A stretch of DNA of 11,043 nucleotides from an uncultured Elusimicrobia bacterium (GCA_900321055.1 ONUQ01000008.1:1-11043); one strand, 5' to 3'; positions 1 through 7,032 are shown, numbered from the stretch's first letter. Numbers and translations: made by a program. The notes: a model not told the origin generated them from the letters alone.

Positions 1-773
1 ATTGTCATTGTGGATTTATTTATATTAACAATTGCTCCTCCATACCCATTATTTGCACTGTTGGAACTAAAGGTTATTTTATCTCCTCTTATGGTAAATG
101 TTGCATCGGTATCATTTCTAAGTGCACCTCCGTTTCCTGCTGATATATTGTGTTTAAAGTCTACATTTTTACCTTCTATTTCTGTTATAGCTTGATAGTT
201 AAAAACAGCTCCTCCTGCACTGATACTATTATTTATTTTATTGGAATTGAAAATTACATTATCTCCTTTTATTGTTACTTTACCACCAGATGCATTAGTA
301 ATTGCTCCTCCTGCACTGATTTGAGCTACATTATCAATAAAAACAATATCTCCTCCATATATTTCAATTTCAGAAGACCAACCGTTATAAATTGCTCCTC
401 CTTGATTTTTTGCACTGTTGGAACTAAAGATTATCTTTTCTCCGTATATTCCCATTCTAGAGTAATTAGAGTAATTATAAATCGCTCCGCCATTATATCT
501 CGCACTGTTAGAACTAAAGGTTATAGTATTTCCACTTATTGTCACTATGGAACCGTTATTATCAAAAATAGCTCCGCCACTTGTTCCTGCACTGTTGGAA
601 TTAAAGGTGATATTGGTTCCATCTATTGTCATTGTGGAATTATCTTTATTAAAAATAGCTCCGCCATTTGTTCCTGCACTGTTGGAACTAAATAGCACTC
701 CGCCTGTTATAGTTGTTTTGCCTTCATTATATATCGCTCCACCACCACTATTAGCTGATTTATTATTTACAAA
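1..773 (-). repeat. Tandem POMP repeats within the adhesin gene
   Basis: Nine degenerate units of roughly 25-35 residues lie between residues 72 and 328. Their cores are FVNNKSANSGGGAI (72-85), FSSNSAGTNGGAI (99-111), FNSNSAGTSGGAI (128-140), FSSNSARYNGGAI (157-169), FSSNSAKNQGGAI (187-199), FIDNVAQISAGGAI (216-229), a variant ending GGAV (246-261), FKHNISAGNGGAL (277-289) and FSSNSANNGYGGAI (306-319). Several units share near-identical DNA, for example GCACTGTTGGAACTAAA on the plus strand in more than one unit. The array continues past the left edge. Confidence 0.85.
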
Positions 774-986
774 TGTTGACGAGGAAATTGTTAAATCTCC
801 GGTATTTGTAACTTCAAAAACACCCCCTTTTCCTTCGGTTAAAAATCCTTCATAATTTTGATTTCCTGTCGTGGATGAAGTGTCTATTATATAATGCTCT
901 TTATCCGCCAACACAACTCCCGACAACAACAATTGAATACTACAAACTACTGTCAAGACTAACACAAATGAAAAAAATTTTTTCAT
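1..986 (-). CDS. POMP-repeat surface adhesin / autotransporter-like protein, N-terminal part (runs off left edge)
   Basis: An open frame of 328 codons starts at the ATG at 986-984 and is still open at position 1, so the C-terminus lies outside the window. Residues 1-27 form a signal peptide: a charged MKK start, a hydrophobic core, and a probable signal peptidase I site after VLA (residues 25-27). From about residue 72 the protein consists of repeats of the type F-x-x-N-x-A followed by GGAI or GGAL, the pattern of chlamydial polymorphic membrane proteins, which fold as a beta-helix passenger. About nine units are visible. A G5 tract (991-995) lies 4 nt before the ATG and is the likely ribosome site. 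By analogy with the family it is probably exported to the cell surface for adhesion. Whether it ends in an autotransporter barrel or another anchor cannot be seen. Confidence is high for the gene and family, moderate for the adhesin role. Confidence 0.88.
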   Translation of the reverse strand, partial: MKKFFSFVLVLTVVCSIQLLLSGVVLADKEHYIIDTSSTTGNQNYEGFLTEGKGGVFEVTNTGDLTISSSTFVNNKSANSGGGAIYNEGKTTITGGVLFSSNSAGTNGGAIFNKDNSTMTIDGTNITFNSNSAGTSGGAIFDNNGSIVTISGNTITFSSNSARYNGGAIYNYSNYSRMGIYGEKIIFSSNSAKNQGGAIYNGWSSEIEIYGGDIVFIDNVAQISAGGAITNASGGKVTIKGDNVIFNSNKINNSISAGGAVFNYQAITEIEGKNVDFKHNISAGNGGALRNDTDATFTIRGDKITFSSNSANNGYGGAIVNINKSTMT

Positions 987-1110
987 TTTTCCCCCTTTTT
1001 AATTTTATTTTGATTTTCTCCTTTTATTTTTTATACATTCTCTTTTTTTACCGATAACAGATTTTGTATAGTTATTTGTATGTTTATACATTTTGTATAT
1101 TGTATAAAAT

Positions 1111-1139
1111 ATTATATAAAAAAAGAACCTATTTGTTAA
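1111..1139 (-). promoter_or_regulatory. Candidate sigma-70-type promoter of the POMP gene
   Basis: On the minus strand TTAACA (1139-1134, five of six matches to the -35 consensus) is followed after 17 bases by TATAAT (1116-1111, perfect -10). Transcription would start near 1104, giving a leader of about 118 nt before the ATG at 986. The spacing and match are good, but the region is very AT-rich, so a chance match is possible. Confidence 0.6.
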
Positions 1140-1280
1140 TGAATGCCGGATAGAAGTTGATAAATGTATAGAATTATAAAAAAACGACAGAAGGTTAGAA
1201 GATTGGAAGATTAACAACGGTAACAACTACAGGGAATATGGTAGTGCTGAAAAATTTAACAAAACAGACTAGCCAATAAC

Positions 1281-1316
1281 AAAAAAATAGCCTAAATATA
1301 ATTCTTTAGGCTATTT
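1281..1316 (-). terminator. Intrinsic terminator after the SIMPL gene
   Basis: A perfect 12-bp stem pairs 1285-1296 (AAATAGCCTAAA) with 1305-1316 across an 8-nt loop. Read on the minus strand it runs into a T tract (complement of the A7 at 1281-1287). It lies 28 bases past the stop of the SIMPL gene, so it probably ends the minus-strand gene run. Confidence 0.85.
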
Positions 1317-1344
1317 ATTGTGCTTTTCTTTTTATAAACTGTTT

Positions 1345-2049
1345 CTATTTTACTTTAAAAGTAGCCGTTACGGTAACTGCTACTTCTTTTTCTTTAGAAG
1401 AAGTATTATAAATTCCATAATCGGAAACATCTGTTGATAAAGGTTTTCTTATCATAAATACTCCGGATTTTGCCGATAATAAATTACAAATTTTATTTCC
1501 CGAACTGTTTGCTATTTCTTGAGCTCTGGCTTTTGCATCAACAGTTGCAAGAGCCAACATTTCTGCTTTTAAATCTGCAAGATTGGAAATATAATATTCT
1601 ATGTTAGAATTTTGTAAATATATTTCTTCTTTTTCCATCGCATCTATATCAAGAGCAAGTTTTTCAAGTTTTTCTATGTCATTACATCTTACTTCTATTT
1701 TTTGACTAAAAGAATATCCTGAAACTCCATTGTTTCCATAATTAGAAAAAGAAGTTATGGGTTCAATAAAAATATCTTTATCGGTTATTGCATTATTATT
1801 TAAATATTTCTTTACTTTTAATAATTCTTTTTGAATTAATTTCGGACCTTCATTTTGGTTTTCAACAGTTGTATCTTTGCTAATTGTAATATTCCACTTT
1901 GCTACATCGGATGTTACGGATTTAACACCCTGACCCACAACTCTAATAGATTTTTCATTTCTTGCAAAAATAAAGAATTCACCAAAAATAATAGCTGAAA
2001 TAATAAATCCCAATGCTAATATAAAAGCAGACTGTTTTCCCATACCCAT
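1345..2049 (-). CDS. SIMPL-domain (DUF541) membrane-anchored protein
   Basis: This 234-residue protein has an N-terminal hydrophobic segment (about residues 7-28), either an uncleaved signal anchor or a signal peptide, followed by a periplasmic-type SIMPL/DUF541 domain. The domain opens with IRVVGQGVKSVTSDVAKWNI (about 35-54), the family's typical first strand and turn, and closes with the strand VTVTATFKV at the C-terminus. The family includes Brucella BP26 and E. coli YggE; its biochemical role is poorly defined, with oligomeric channel-like structures and envelope or oxidative stress phenotypes reported. Two ATGs lie close together (2049 and 2043). A G5 tract at 2061-2065 is 11 nt from the first and 17 from the second, favouring the first. 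The gene begins 41 nt after the ldh stop and is followed by a clear terminator, so it is probably the last gene of a minus-strand operon. Confidence 0.85.
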   Translation of the reverse strand: MGMGKQSAFILALGFIISAIIFGEFFIFARNEKSIRVVGQGVKSVTSDVAKWNITISKDTTVENQNEGPKLIQKELLKVKKYLNNNAITDKDIFIEPITSFSNYGNNGVSGYSFSQKIEVRCNDIEKLEKLALDIDAMEKEEIYLQNSNIEYYISNLADLKAEMLALATVDAKARAQEIANSSGNKICNLLSAKSGVFMIRKPLSTDVSDYGIYNTSSKEKEVAVTVTATFKVK

Positions 2050-2090
2050 ATTTAAAAATTCCCCCTTTTAACTATTTCGTTTAATTTTTT

Positions 2091-3040
2091 TTAAATACCG
2101 ATTTCTTTTAATAAACTTTTTAAAATATTTGCAGAATTTACAAAAGCATTTTTTTCTTTTTCGTTAAAGTCTATCCGTTGAACTTGCCTTATACCTGCTG
2201 AATTTACCACTGCAGGAAGGCTTAGATAAACATCGTTTATTCCATAAAAATCTTCTATTAAAACCGATACCGGTAACACAGAATTTTCGTTTAATAACAC
2301 AGCTTCCGTGATTCTGGTAAGAGCAAGTCCTATCCCATAAGAAGTTTCACCTTTTTTTCTATTATTTTATATGCGGAATTTTTAACATTATTGTATATTT
2401 CATCCAATATTTCCTTGTGATTGCAATCTTTTTTATTGTCACATAAAATACAATGGTTTTCAATATGTACTCCGCCGACGGTTGCTTTACTCCATACAGG
2501 AAACTCGGAATCTCCATGTTCTCCCAAAATATAGGCATGAACACTTCTGGCATCTATATTACAATGTTTTGCTATTTCGTATCTAAATCTTGCAGAATCC
2601 AATACCGTTCCCGACCCTATAACTTTTGAAGAAGGTTTCCCTGAAATTTTATAAGCCGAATATGTCAATATATCTACGGGATTTGAAGCTATCAATAAAA
2701 ATGCATCCGGAGCATATTTCATAATTTCAGGAATAATAGTTTTTAATAAGTTTATGTTATCTTTAAGTAAATCTATTCTTGTTTGTCCCGGTTTTTGTTT
2801 TTTCCCTGCAGTTATTACAACTAAATCCGAACCGACTATATCTTCATAAGTACCGGCATTTACATTTACTGATGGTGTAAAAGGTGCACCATGTGACAAA
2901 TCTATAGCTTCTCCTTCGGCTTTATCTTTAAAATAATCTATCAATGTAATTTCTCTGGCACAACCGTTAATCATTAAAGAATAAGCATACCTTATTCCCA
3001 CATTCCCGCATCCGATAATTGAAACTTTAGGTTTTAACAT
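2091..3040 (-). pseudogene. ldh: L-lactate dehydrogenase gene interrupted by a one-base frameshift
   Basis: The first frame (3040-2330) encodes residues 1-230 of an NAD-dependent L-lactate dehydrogenase and then six out-of-frame residues before a stop. The rest of the enzyme, beginning GETSYGIGLALTRITEAVL, continues in another frame to the stop at 2091. Adding one A to the A7 run (plus-strand T7 at 2352-2358) restores one 316-residue protein, a normal length for the family. Visible residues are the NAD-binding GCGNVG (10-15) and D35, the loop QKPGQTR (82-88) whose Gln favours lactate over malate dehydrogenase, D148 and R151, and catalytic H175 in GEHGDSE. The reaction interconverts pyruvate and lactate with NADH/NAD+, recycling NAD+ in fermentation. 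Ribosome site GGGAG at 3050-3054. It may be a recent pseudogene, a gene rescued by slippage, or an assembly error. Confidence 0.88.
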
Positions 3041-3119
3041 ATTTATTATCTCCCATATATTCTTAAACCTTATAAATTTTTTGAAATTTTATAAGATTTA
3101 ACAGGTTATTAATATTTGA

Positions 3120-3443
3120 TTATTTTGCGGTTTCTTCTTTTTTATCTTCAACTTTATCTGTTTTTTCTGTTGTAGGAGCATCTCCTTTAGCTACTTCATC
3201 CGCATAATTCATTTGCAAATTAGATATCGTATCTTCTAAAAGTTTTGATTCCGTATTCGTAAGATTACCTTTTGTTTTTTCTTTTAACATTAAAAGCATC
3301 TCTATTGTTACTTGAGCCGATTTTAAATCTTTTGTTATTTTCCCGTCAACCTGACTCGGCATTTTACCCATTTGTTGCCAACAGGCCGAAGCAAACATTG
3401 AAACTAAACTAAATAAATGTTGATTAAGTTCTTTTGTATCCAT
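3120..3443 (-). CDS. DUF1844 family protein
   Basis: This small protein of 107 residues matches the DUF1844 pattern: LFSLVSMFASACWQQMGKM (about 10-28), then a helix resembling KDLKSAQVTIEMLLMLKEKT (39-58), and TNTESKLLEDTISNLQMNY (62-80). The last 25 or so residues are a charged, Lys/Glu-rich, probably disordered tail. The family has no established function; it occurs in deltaproteobacteria, Acidobacteria, Elusimicrobia and related groups, usually as a short soluble protein. An AAGGAG site (3450-3455) lies 6 nt before the ATG and fixes the start. The leader is nearly identical to that of gltX upstream (see findings). The gene sits 150 nt after gltX and 79 nt before ldh on the same strand, so co-transcription is possible but unproven. 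Recognition is by remembered family pattern. Confidence 0.82.
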   Translation of the reverse strand: MDTKELNQHLFSLVSMFASACWQQMGKMPSQVDGKITKDLKSAQVTIEMLLMLKEKTKGNLTNTESKLLEDTISNLQMNYADEVAKGDAPTTEKTDKVEDKKEETAK

Positions 3444-3580
3444 TTTATTCTCCTTAAAAAATCTCTTTATGTTTTTAATAATCGGAATATTTGAAACCTA
3501 AACATAAAATCCATAAAACAAATTTTATTTTTAGTTTTAGTTTTCCGTTTTTCTCTTTTATTCTGCTCTTCTGTTTCCCG

Positions 3581-3609
3581 ATATTTTAAAAATCTAGTTT
3601 TTAAAATAT
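3581..3609. repeat. Perfect AT-only inverted repeat over the gltX stop codon
   Basis: ATATTTTAAAAA (3581-3592) is the exact reverse complement of 3598-3609, with a 5-nt loop that contains the TAG stop codon of gltX (3596-3594 on the minus strand). No T tract follows on the minus strand, so it is not a classical terminator. It could be a weak RNA hairpin or a chance AT palindrome. Confidence 0.5.
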
Positions 3610-5072
3610 TTATCCGCCGTTTGTTGTATTCTCTTTAAAACTTCATCTTTACCCATAACTTCCATCATGTGAAAAAGACTTGGTCCCTGTGTCCTTCCTG
3701 AAATTGCTACTCTTATGGGATGAAAAACTTTACTGTTGCTAACACCTAACTCTTGAGCTAAATTTCTTGCAAACATTTCAAGAGCTTCAGGCGAACCAAA
3801 ATCTTGATTCGGAAGTCTTATGATACATTCTTGTAAAACTTGTTTTGCACTATCTTTTTTTGTGTCGGACAACAAAATTTTATCTACTGCGGTTTGATCA
3901 AAAGATAATTCTTTAAAGAAAAAATCCACAAGACCGGGAATATCTTTTAATAACTTTATTTTCTCATGTTCAAGAGAAATTGCTTTTTTTAGTAAAGCTC
4001 TATCCCACCCCTTAATCAAATCATCCTGTTTTGTCCAACTAATCCAATCTAAAAACAAATCAAATATTTCCTGATCGGATTTGTTTCTGATATATTCACC
4101 GTTCATCCACAACAATTTTGAAGGATCAAATGTTGCCGGACTTGAATTACATCTGTCCAAAGAAAAATTTTCTATCAAACTGTTTCCAAAAAATAATTGT
4201 TGGCTATCTTGAGTTGACCAACCGAGCAATGCAAGATAATTGATTAGAGCATCCTGCAAATATCCCTCTTTTCTGTATTCAAGAACTGAAGTATGTCCGT
4301 GCCTTTTTGAAAGTCTTGCACCGTCGGAACCTAAAATCATAGACAAATGTGCAAATGTTGGCGGTTCCCAACCGAGAGCTTTATATACATGTATTTGTCT
4401 TGGTGTATTGGAAATGTGATCATCACCTCTAATTACATGAGACATTTCCATTAAATAATCGTCTATTACACAAGCAAAGTTGTATGTAGGAACACCGTTT
4501 GCTTTCATCAAAACGAAATCGTCAAGCAAAGCATTTTCAAAACTTACATGACCTCTTACAATATCTTCAAATTCTATTTTACCTTCTTTTGGCATTTTAA
4601 ATCTTATAACTGCTGTTCTTCCTTCTTTTTCGTATTGTTCCCGTTGCTCTTTTGTAAGATTTGCACAGTGACCGTTATATTTTGGAGGTTGTTTTGCAAG
4701 TCTTGCCTGTTCTCTCATTTTTTCTACTTCTTCCGGAGTACAATAACACTTGTATGCATATCCTTTTTCAAGCAATATATCTATGTATTTTTGGTATATT
4801 CCCTGCTCTTTTCTTTTCATTTGATAATATGGAGCATATTGAGACAACTCGTTACCCGGACCTTCATCCCAACCGAGTTTCAACCATTTCATTGCATTTA
4901 TAATAATTTGTGTTGAAGATTCCGTTGATCTTGCTTCATCCGTATCTTCTATTCTTAAAACAAATGTGCCTTTTTCCTTTTTAGCATAAAGATAATTAAA
5001 AAGTGCCGTTCTTACTCCACCGATATGTAAATCTCCTGTCGGTGATGGTGCAAATCTTACTCTAATTGCCAT
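3594..5072 (-). CDS. gltX: Glutamyl-tRNA synthetase
   Basis: GltX charges tRNA-Glu (and in many bacteria also tRNA-Gln, later amidated) with glutamate using ATP in the cytoplasm. The 492-residue product has the class I signatures: [20 protein letters not shown] (7-26) holding the HIGH-type motif HIGG (16-19), and RLSKR (253-257), the KMSKS-type loop. C109-x-C111 and H135-C136 resemble the zinc-binding insert of many bacterial GluRS. The catalytic domain also shows [14 protein letters not shown] (213-226), and the C-terminal helical anticodon-binding region ends near [14 protein letters not shown] (454-467). The length is usual for the family. An AAGGAG site lies 6 nt before the ATG at 5072. 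Whether the enzyme is discriminating cannot be told by eye. Upstream is acpS (244-nt gap); downstream is the DUF1844 gene. Confidence 0.97.
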   Translation of the reverse strand: MAIRVRFAPSPTGDLHIGGVRTALFNYLYAKKEKGTFVLRIEDTDEARSTESSTQIIINAMKWLKLGWDEGPGNELSQYAPYYQMKRKEQGIYQKYIDILLEKGYAYKCYCTPEEVEKMREQARLAKQPPKYNGHCANLTKEQREQYEKEGRTAVIRFKMPKEGKIEFEDIVRGHVSFENALLDDFVLMKANGVPTYNFACVIDDYLMEMSHVIRGDDHISNTPRQIHVYKALGWEPPTFAHLSMILGSDGARLSKRHGHTSVLEYRKEGYLQDALINYLALLGWSTQDSQQLFFGNSLIENFSLDRCNSSPATFDPSKLLWMNGEYIRNKSDQEIFDLFLDWISWTKQDDLIKGWDRALLKKAISLEHEKIKLLKDIPGLVDFFFKELSFDQTAVDKILLSDTKKDSAKQVLQECIIRLPNQDFGSPEALEMFARNLAQELGVSNSKVFHPIRVAISGRTQGPSLFHMMEVMGKDEVLKRIQQTADKYFKN

Positions 5073-5189
5073 TTTATTCTCCTTAAAAAAACCGCTTTAC
5101 GATTTTTAGTTTATATCTTACAATTCAAACCGAATTTAATTAACAAATTCTTATCAGATAAATTAACAAAATTTTTTATATTTTTTCAG

Positions 5190-5270
5190 TTAAACCGATG
5201 CTTGTTTTCGTCATCGCCGTTCGCCGTTGCCAATCCTCTAATTTTTAGATGTTCTCGTCGTTTCTTCTAT
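5190..5270 (-). repeat. Purine-rich spacer segment resembling that at 1181-1230
   Basis: Within the 244-base acpS-gltX spacer, the minus strand carries a less AT-rich, purine-rich segment with AAACGACGAGAA, TTAGAGGATTGG and CAACGGCGAACGGCGATGACG-like blocks in that order. The plus strand at 1181-1230 has AAACGACAGAA, TTAGAAGATTGG and CAACGG in the same order, with different gaps. This suggests a degenerate dispersed intergenic element. No open frame or clear RNA fold is apparent. The same spacer holds a direct repeat AATTAACAAA at 5138-5147 and 5161-5170. Confidence 0.4.
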
Positions 5271-5316
5271 ATTTTTTCTTACATACATCCGTACTTCTTA
5301 TACTGCCATTGCTAAA

Positions 5317-5649
5317 TTATACATTATATATTGCTACTGCTACAACCGTAGTTTTACTGTGAGAAAAAGAAACTTCTATATCTTTTCTTTTCTTATTTTT
5401 TATATAAACTTCCGGTTTTCCCAAAATAGAATTTTTAAAATATATATCAGTTATTTTAATTTTAGAATTACCTAATGCTTTAAAAACAGCTTCCTTTCCT
5501 GCAAATCTGACTGCAAAATGTTGTATAGAATTTTTTTTAGAAGAACAGTATTCTTTTTCTTCTTTAGAAAAAATTCTGTCAATAAAATCTTCATCTTTTA
5601 CAAGTTTTGAAAATCTTTTTATTTCTTCAATATCTATACCGATACCCAT
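5317..5649 (-). CDS. acpS: Holo-[acyl-carrier-protein] synthase
   Basis: AcpS transfers 4'-phosphopantetheine from CoA to the conserved serine of apo-ACP, activating the carrier for fatty acid synthesis in the cytoplasm. The 110-residue product has the full AcpS signature: GIGIDIEEIKRF (2-13) with Mg2+ ligand D6, RFAGKEAVFKAL (49-60) with the second ligand E53, and VSFSHSKTTVVAVAI (93-107) near the C-terminus. It is slightly shorter than the usual 115-125 residues but keeps every core motif. AGGAC (5660-5656) lies 6 nt before the ATG at 5649. It diverges from serC across a 217-nt region. No clear terminator follows, so read-through into gltX is possible. Confidence 0.94.
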   Translation of the reverse strand: MGIGIDIEEIKRFSKLVKDEDFIDRIFSKEEKEYCSSKKNSIQHFAVRFAGKEAVFKALGNSKIKITDIYFKNSILGKPEVYIKNKKRKDIEVSFSHSKTTVVAVAIYNV

Positions 5650-5783
5650 TTTTTAGTCCTATTGTTAAAGTATATCATATTTACAAACTATTCTATACTT
5701 TTTCTCTTTTATCACATATCACAACTAAAATCAATAAGTTTCATTTAAGATTATAACATTTAAAAATCGCACAAAACAAACTC

Positions 5784-5812
5784 TTTATTATTTGTTTTAT
5801 TTTTTATATAAT
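5784..5812 (+). promoter_or_regulatory. Candidate serC promoter
   Basis: TATAAT at 5807-5812 is a perfect -10 box, preceded after 17 bases by a weak -35 TTTATT (5784-5789). Transcription would start near 5819, leaving about 48 nt of leader with an AAGGAG site at 5849-5854. The -10 box lies inside the longer alternative frame that begins with a TTG at 5792, which argues against that start. Confidence 0.5.
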
Positions 5813-5866
5813 CAAATTTTTAAGATAAGCAGAACAAATTTTATTTTTAAGGAGATTTTCATAAAA

Positions 5867-6955
5867 ATGGAAAGAGTATACAATTTTTCAGCCGGTCCGG
5901 CAGTACTACCGGAAGAAGTATTAAAACAAGCTGCAGAAGAAATGTTGAACTATAAAGGTTCAGGCATGTCCGTTATGGAAATGAGTCACAGATCAAAAAC
6001 ATATCAGGCAATTATTGATGAAGCAGAAGCAGACTTAAGAGATTTATTAAATATCCCTGCAAATTATAAAGTTTTATTTGCACAAGGCGGATGCTCCCTA
6101 CAATTTGCATCTGTTCCTATGAATTTAATGAGAAACGGAGTTGCAGATTACATTATTACCGGACAATGGGCAAAAAAAGCTTATCAGGAAGCTCAAAAAT
6201 ATGGAAAAGCTAATAAAATTGCTACATCTGAAGATAAAACTTTTTCATATATTCCCGATTGCTCTAATTTACCGATAAGTGAAAATGCAGACTATGTTTA
6301 TATTTGTGAAAACAATACTATTTATGGAACAAAATTTAAAAAACTTCCTAACACAAAAGGTAAACCGTTAGTTTCCGATGTTTCATCATGTTTCTTATCA
6401 GAACCTGTAGATATTACCAAATATGGTGTTATGTATGGCGGAGTTCAAAAAAATGTTGGTCCTTCCGGAGTTCAAATACTTATTATAAGAGAAGACTTAA
6501 TTGGTGAAAAACCTGCTTTAGATTGTACACCAACAATGATGAACTGGAAAATTCAAACAGATAACGGTTCACTATATAATACCCCGCCTACTTATGGAAT
6601 TTATATTTGCGGTTTAGTGTTTAAATGGATAAAAAAACTTGGCGGACTTTCGGCAATGAAAGCACTTAATGAAAAGAAAGCCGGACTTTTATATGATTTC
6701 TTAGATAATAGCAAATTATTTAAAGGAACTGTTGTTAAAGAAGACAGATCTTTAATGAATGTACCTTTTGTTATCGGCAATGAAGAATTAGAAGCAAAAT
6801 TTATAAAAGAAGCAACTGCAGAAGGACTCGTTAGCTTAAAAGGTCACAGAACGGTTGGTGGCATGAGAGCATCTATTTATAATGCTATGCCGATTGAAGG
6901 TGTACAAAAATTAGTAGCATTTATGAAAGATTTTGAAAGCAAAAATTCATTGTAA
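5867..6955 (+). CDS. serC: Phosphoserine aminotransferase
   Basis: SerC is a PLP-dependent class V aminotransferase that converts 3-phosphohydroxypyruvate and glutamate to phosphoserine and 2-oxoglutarate, the second step of serine synthesis; it may also act in PLP synthesis. The start chosen is the ATG at 5867, giving 362 residues, the normal family length, and the classical N-terminus RVYNFSAGPAVLPEEVL (3-19). GSGMSVMEMSHRSK (31-44), FAQGGCSLQF (71-80), the PLP lysine K195 in YGGVQKNVGPSGV (190-202), and GHRTVGGMRASIYNA (326-340) are all present. The frame is open back to a TTG at 5792, but those 25 residues are atypical and a -10 box lies within them. AAGGAG at 5849-5854 is 12 nt from the ATG, a little far but acceptable. 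The gene is alone on its strand and ends in a strong terminator. Confidence 0.96.
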   Translation: MERVYNFSAGPAVLPEEVLKQAAEEMLNYKGSGMSVMEMSHRSKTYQAIIDEAEADLRDLLNIPANYKVLFAQGGCSLQFASVPMNLMRNGVADYIITGQWAKKAYQEAQKYGKANKIATSEDKTFSYIPDCSNLPISENADYVYICENNTIYGTKFKKLPNTKGKPLVSDVSSCFLSEPVDITKYGVMYGGVQKNVGPSGVQILIIREDLIGEKPALDCTPTMMNWKIQTDNGSLYNTPPTYGIYICGLVFKWIKKLGGLSAMKALNEKKAGLLYDFLDNSKLFKGTVVKEDRSLMNVPFVIGNEELEAKFIKEATAEGLVSLKGHRTVGGMRASIYNAMPIEGVQKLVAFMKDFESKNSL

Positions 6956-6977
6956 TTTTTGTTAACGAATAAAATAA

Positions 6978-7011
6978 AACGGCTTACTTAAATTTAAGTA
7001 GGCTGTTTTTT
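6978..7011 (+). terminator. Intrinsic terminator of serC
   Basis: AACGGCTTACTTAAA (6978-6992) pairs with 6993-7007 over its full length, allowing two G-U pairs (the central AAATTT forms the loop in RNA), and is followed by T6 (7006-7011). It begins 23 bases after the serC stop. Confidence 0.88.
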
Positions 7012-7032
7012 ATTTTGCACTAAACACTGAAT

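Larger units (their letters stand above)
987..1344. other. Spacer between the POMP gene and the SIMPL gene
   Basis: This 358-base stretch has no convincing gene. From left to right it holds the G5 ribosome site and an AT-rich leader of the POMP gene, with a 10-base direct repeat ATTTTGTATA at 1061-1070 and 1090-1099. Next come a candidate promoter (1111-1139) and a purine-rich, less AT-rich segment at about 1181-1230 that resembles one at 5190-5270. The terminator of the SIMPL gene (1281-1316) ends it. A 73-codon minus-strand frame at 1005-1226 is low-complexity and overlaps the leader and promoter; I do not regard it as a gene. Confidence 0.7.

Noticed and set aside
1..773. Regular repeats that could suggest a CRISPR array
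   Set aside because: The units are in-frame, vary in sequence and length, and encode POMP motifs; there are no identical repeats with unique spacers.
150..855. Plus-strand open frames of 181 and 102 codons, one rich in Cys and Ser repeats
   Set aside because: They are antisense to the POMP coding frame and owe their repeats to it; the minus frame has a signal peptide, a ribosome site and family motifs.
1005..1226. 73-codon minus-strand frame
   Set aside because: Low-complexity Lys/Tyr/Phe-rich translation, no ribosome site, and it overlaps the promoter and leader of the POMP gene.
2091..2300. A separate small gene starting with GTG at 2300
   Set aside because: It is the C-terminal part of lactate dehydrogenase; homologous sequence continues upstream of the GTG to the frameshift point, and there is no ribosome site.
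2330..3040. Reading the broken gene as malate dehydrogenase
   Set aside because: The specificity loop has QKPGQTR, with Gln at the position where malate dehydrogenases have Arg, so lactate dehydrogenase fits better.
3069..3095. AT-rich hairpin between the DUF1844 gene and ldh as a terminator
   Set aside because: The 8-bp stem has only one G-C pair at its base and no T tract follows on the minus strand.
4548..4916. Plus-strand frames of 122 and 80 codons
   Set aside because: Both are antisense to gltX, rich in Phe and Cys, with no recognisable motif.
5792..5866. Extended serC start at a TTG
   Set aside because: The added 25 residues are atypical for SerC, a perfect -10 box lies within them, and a ribosome site precedes the ATG at 5867.
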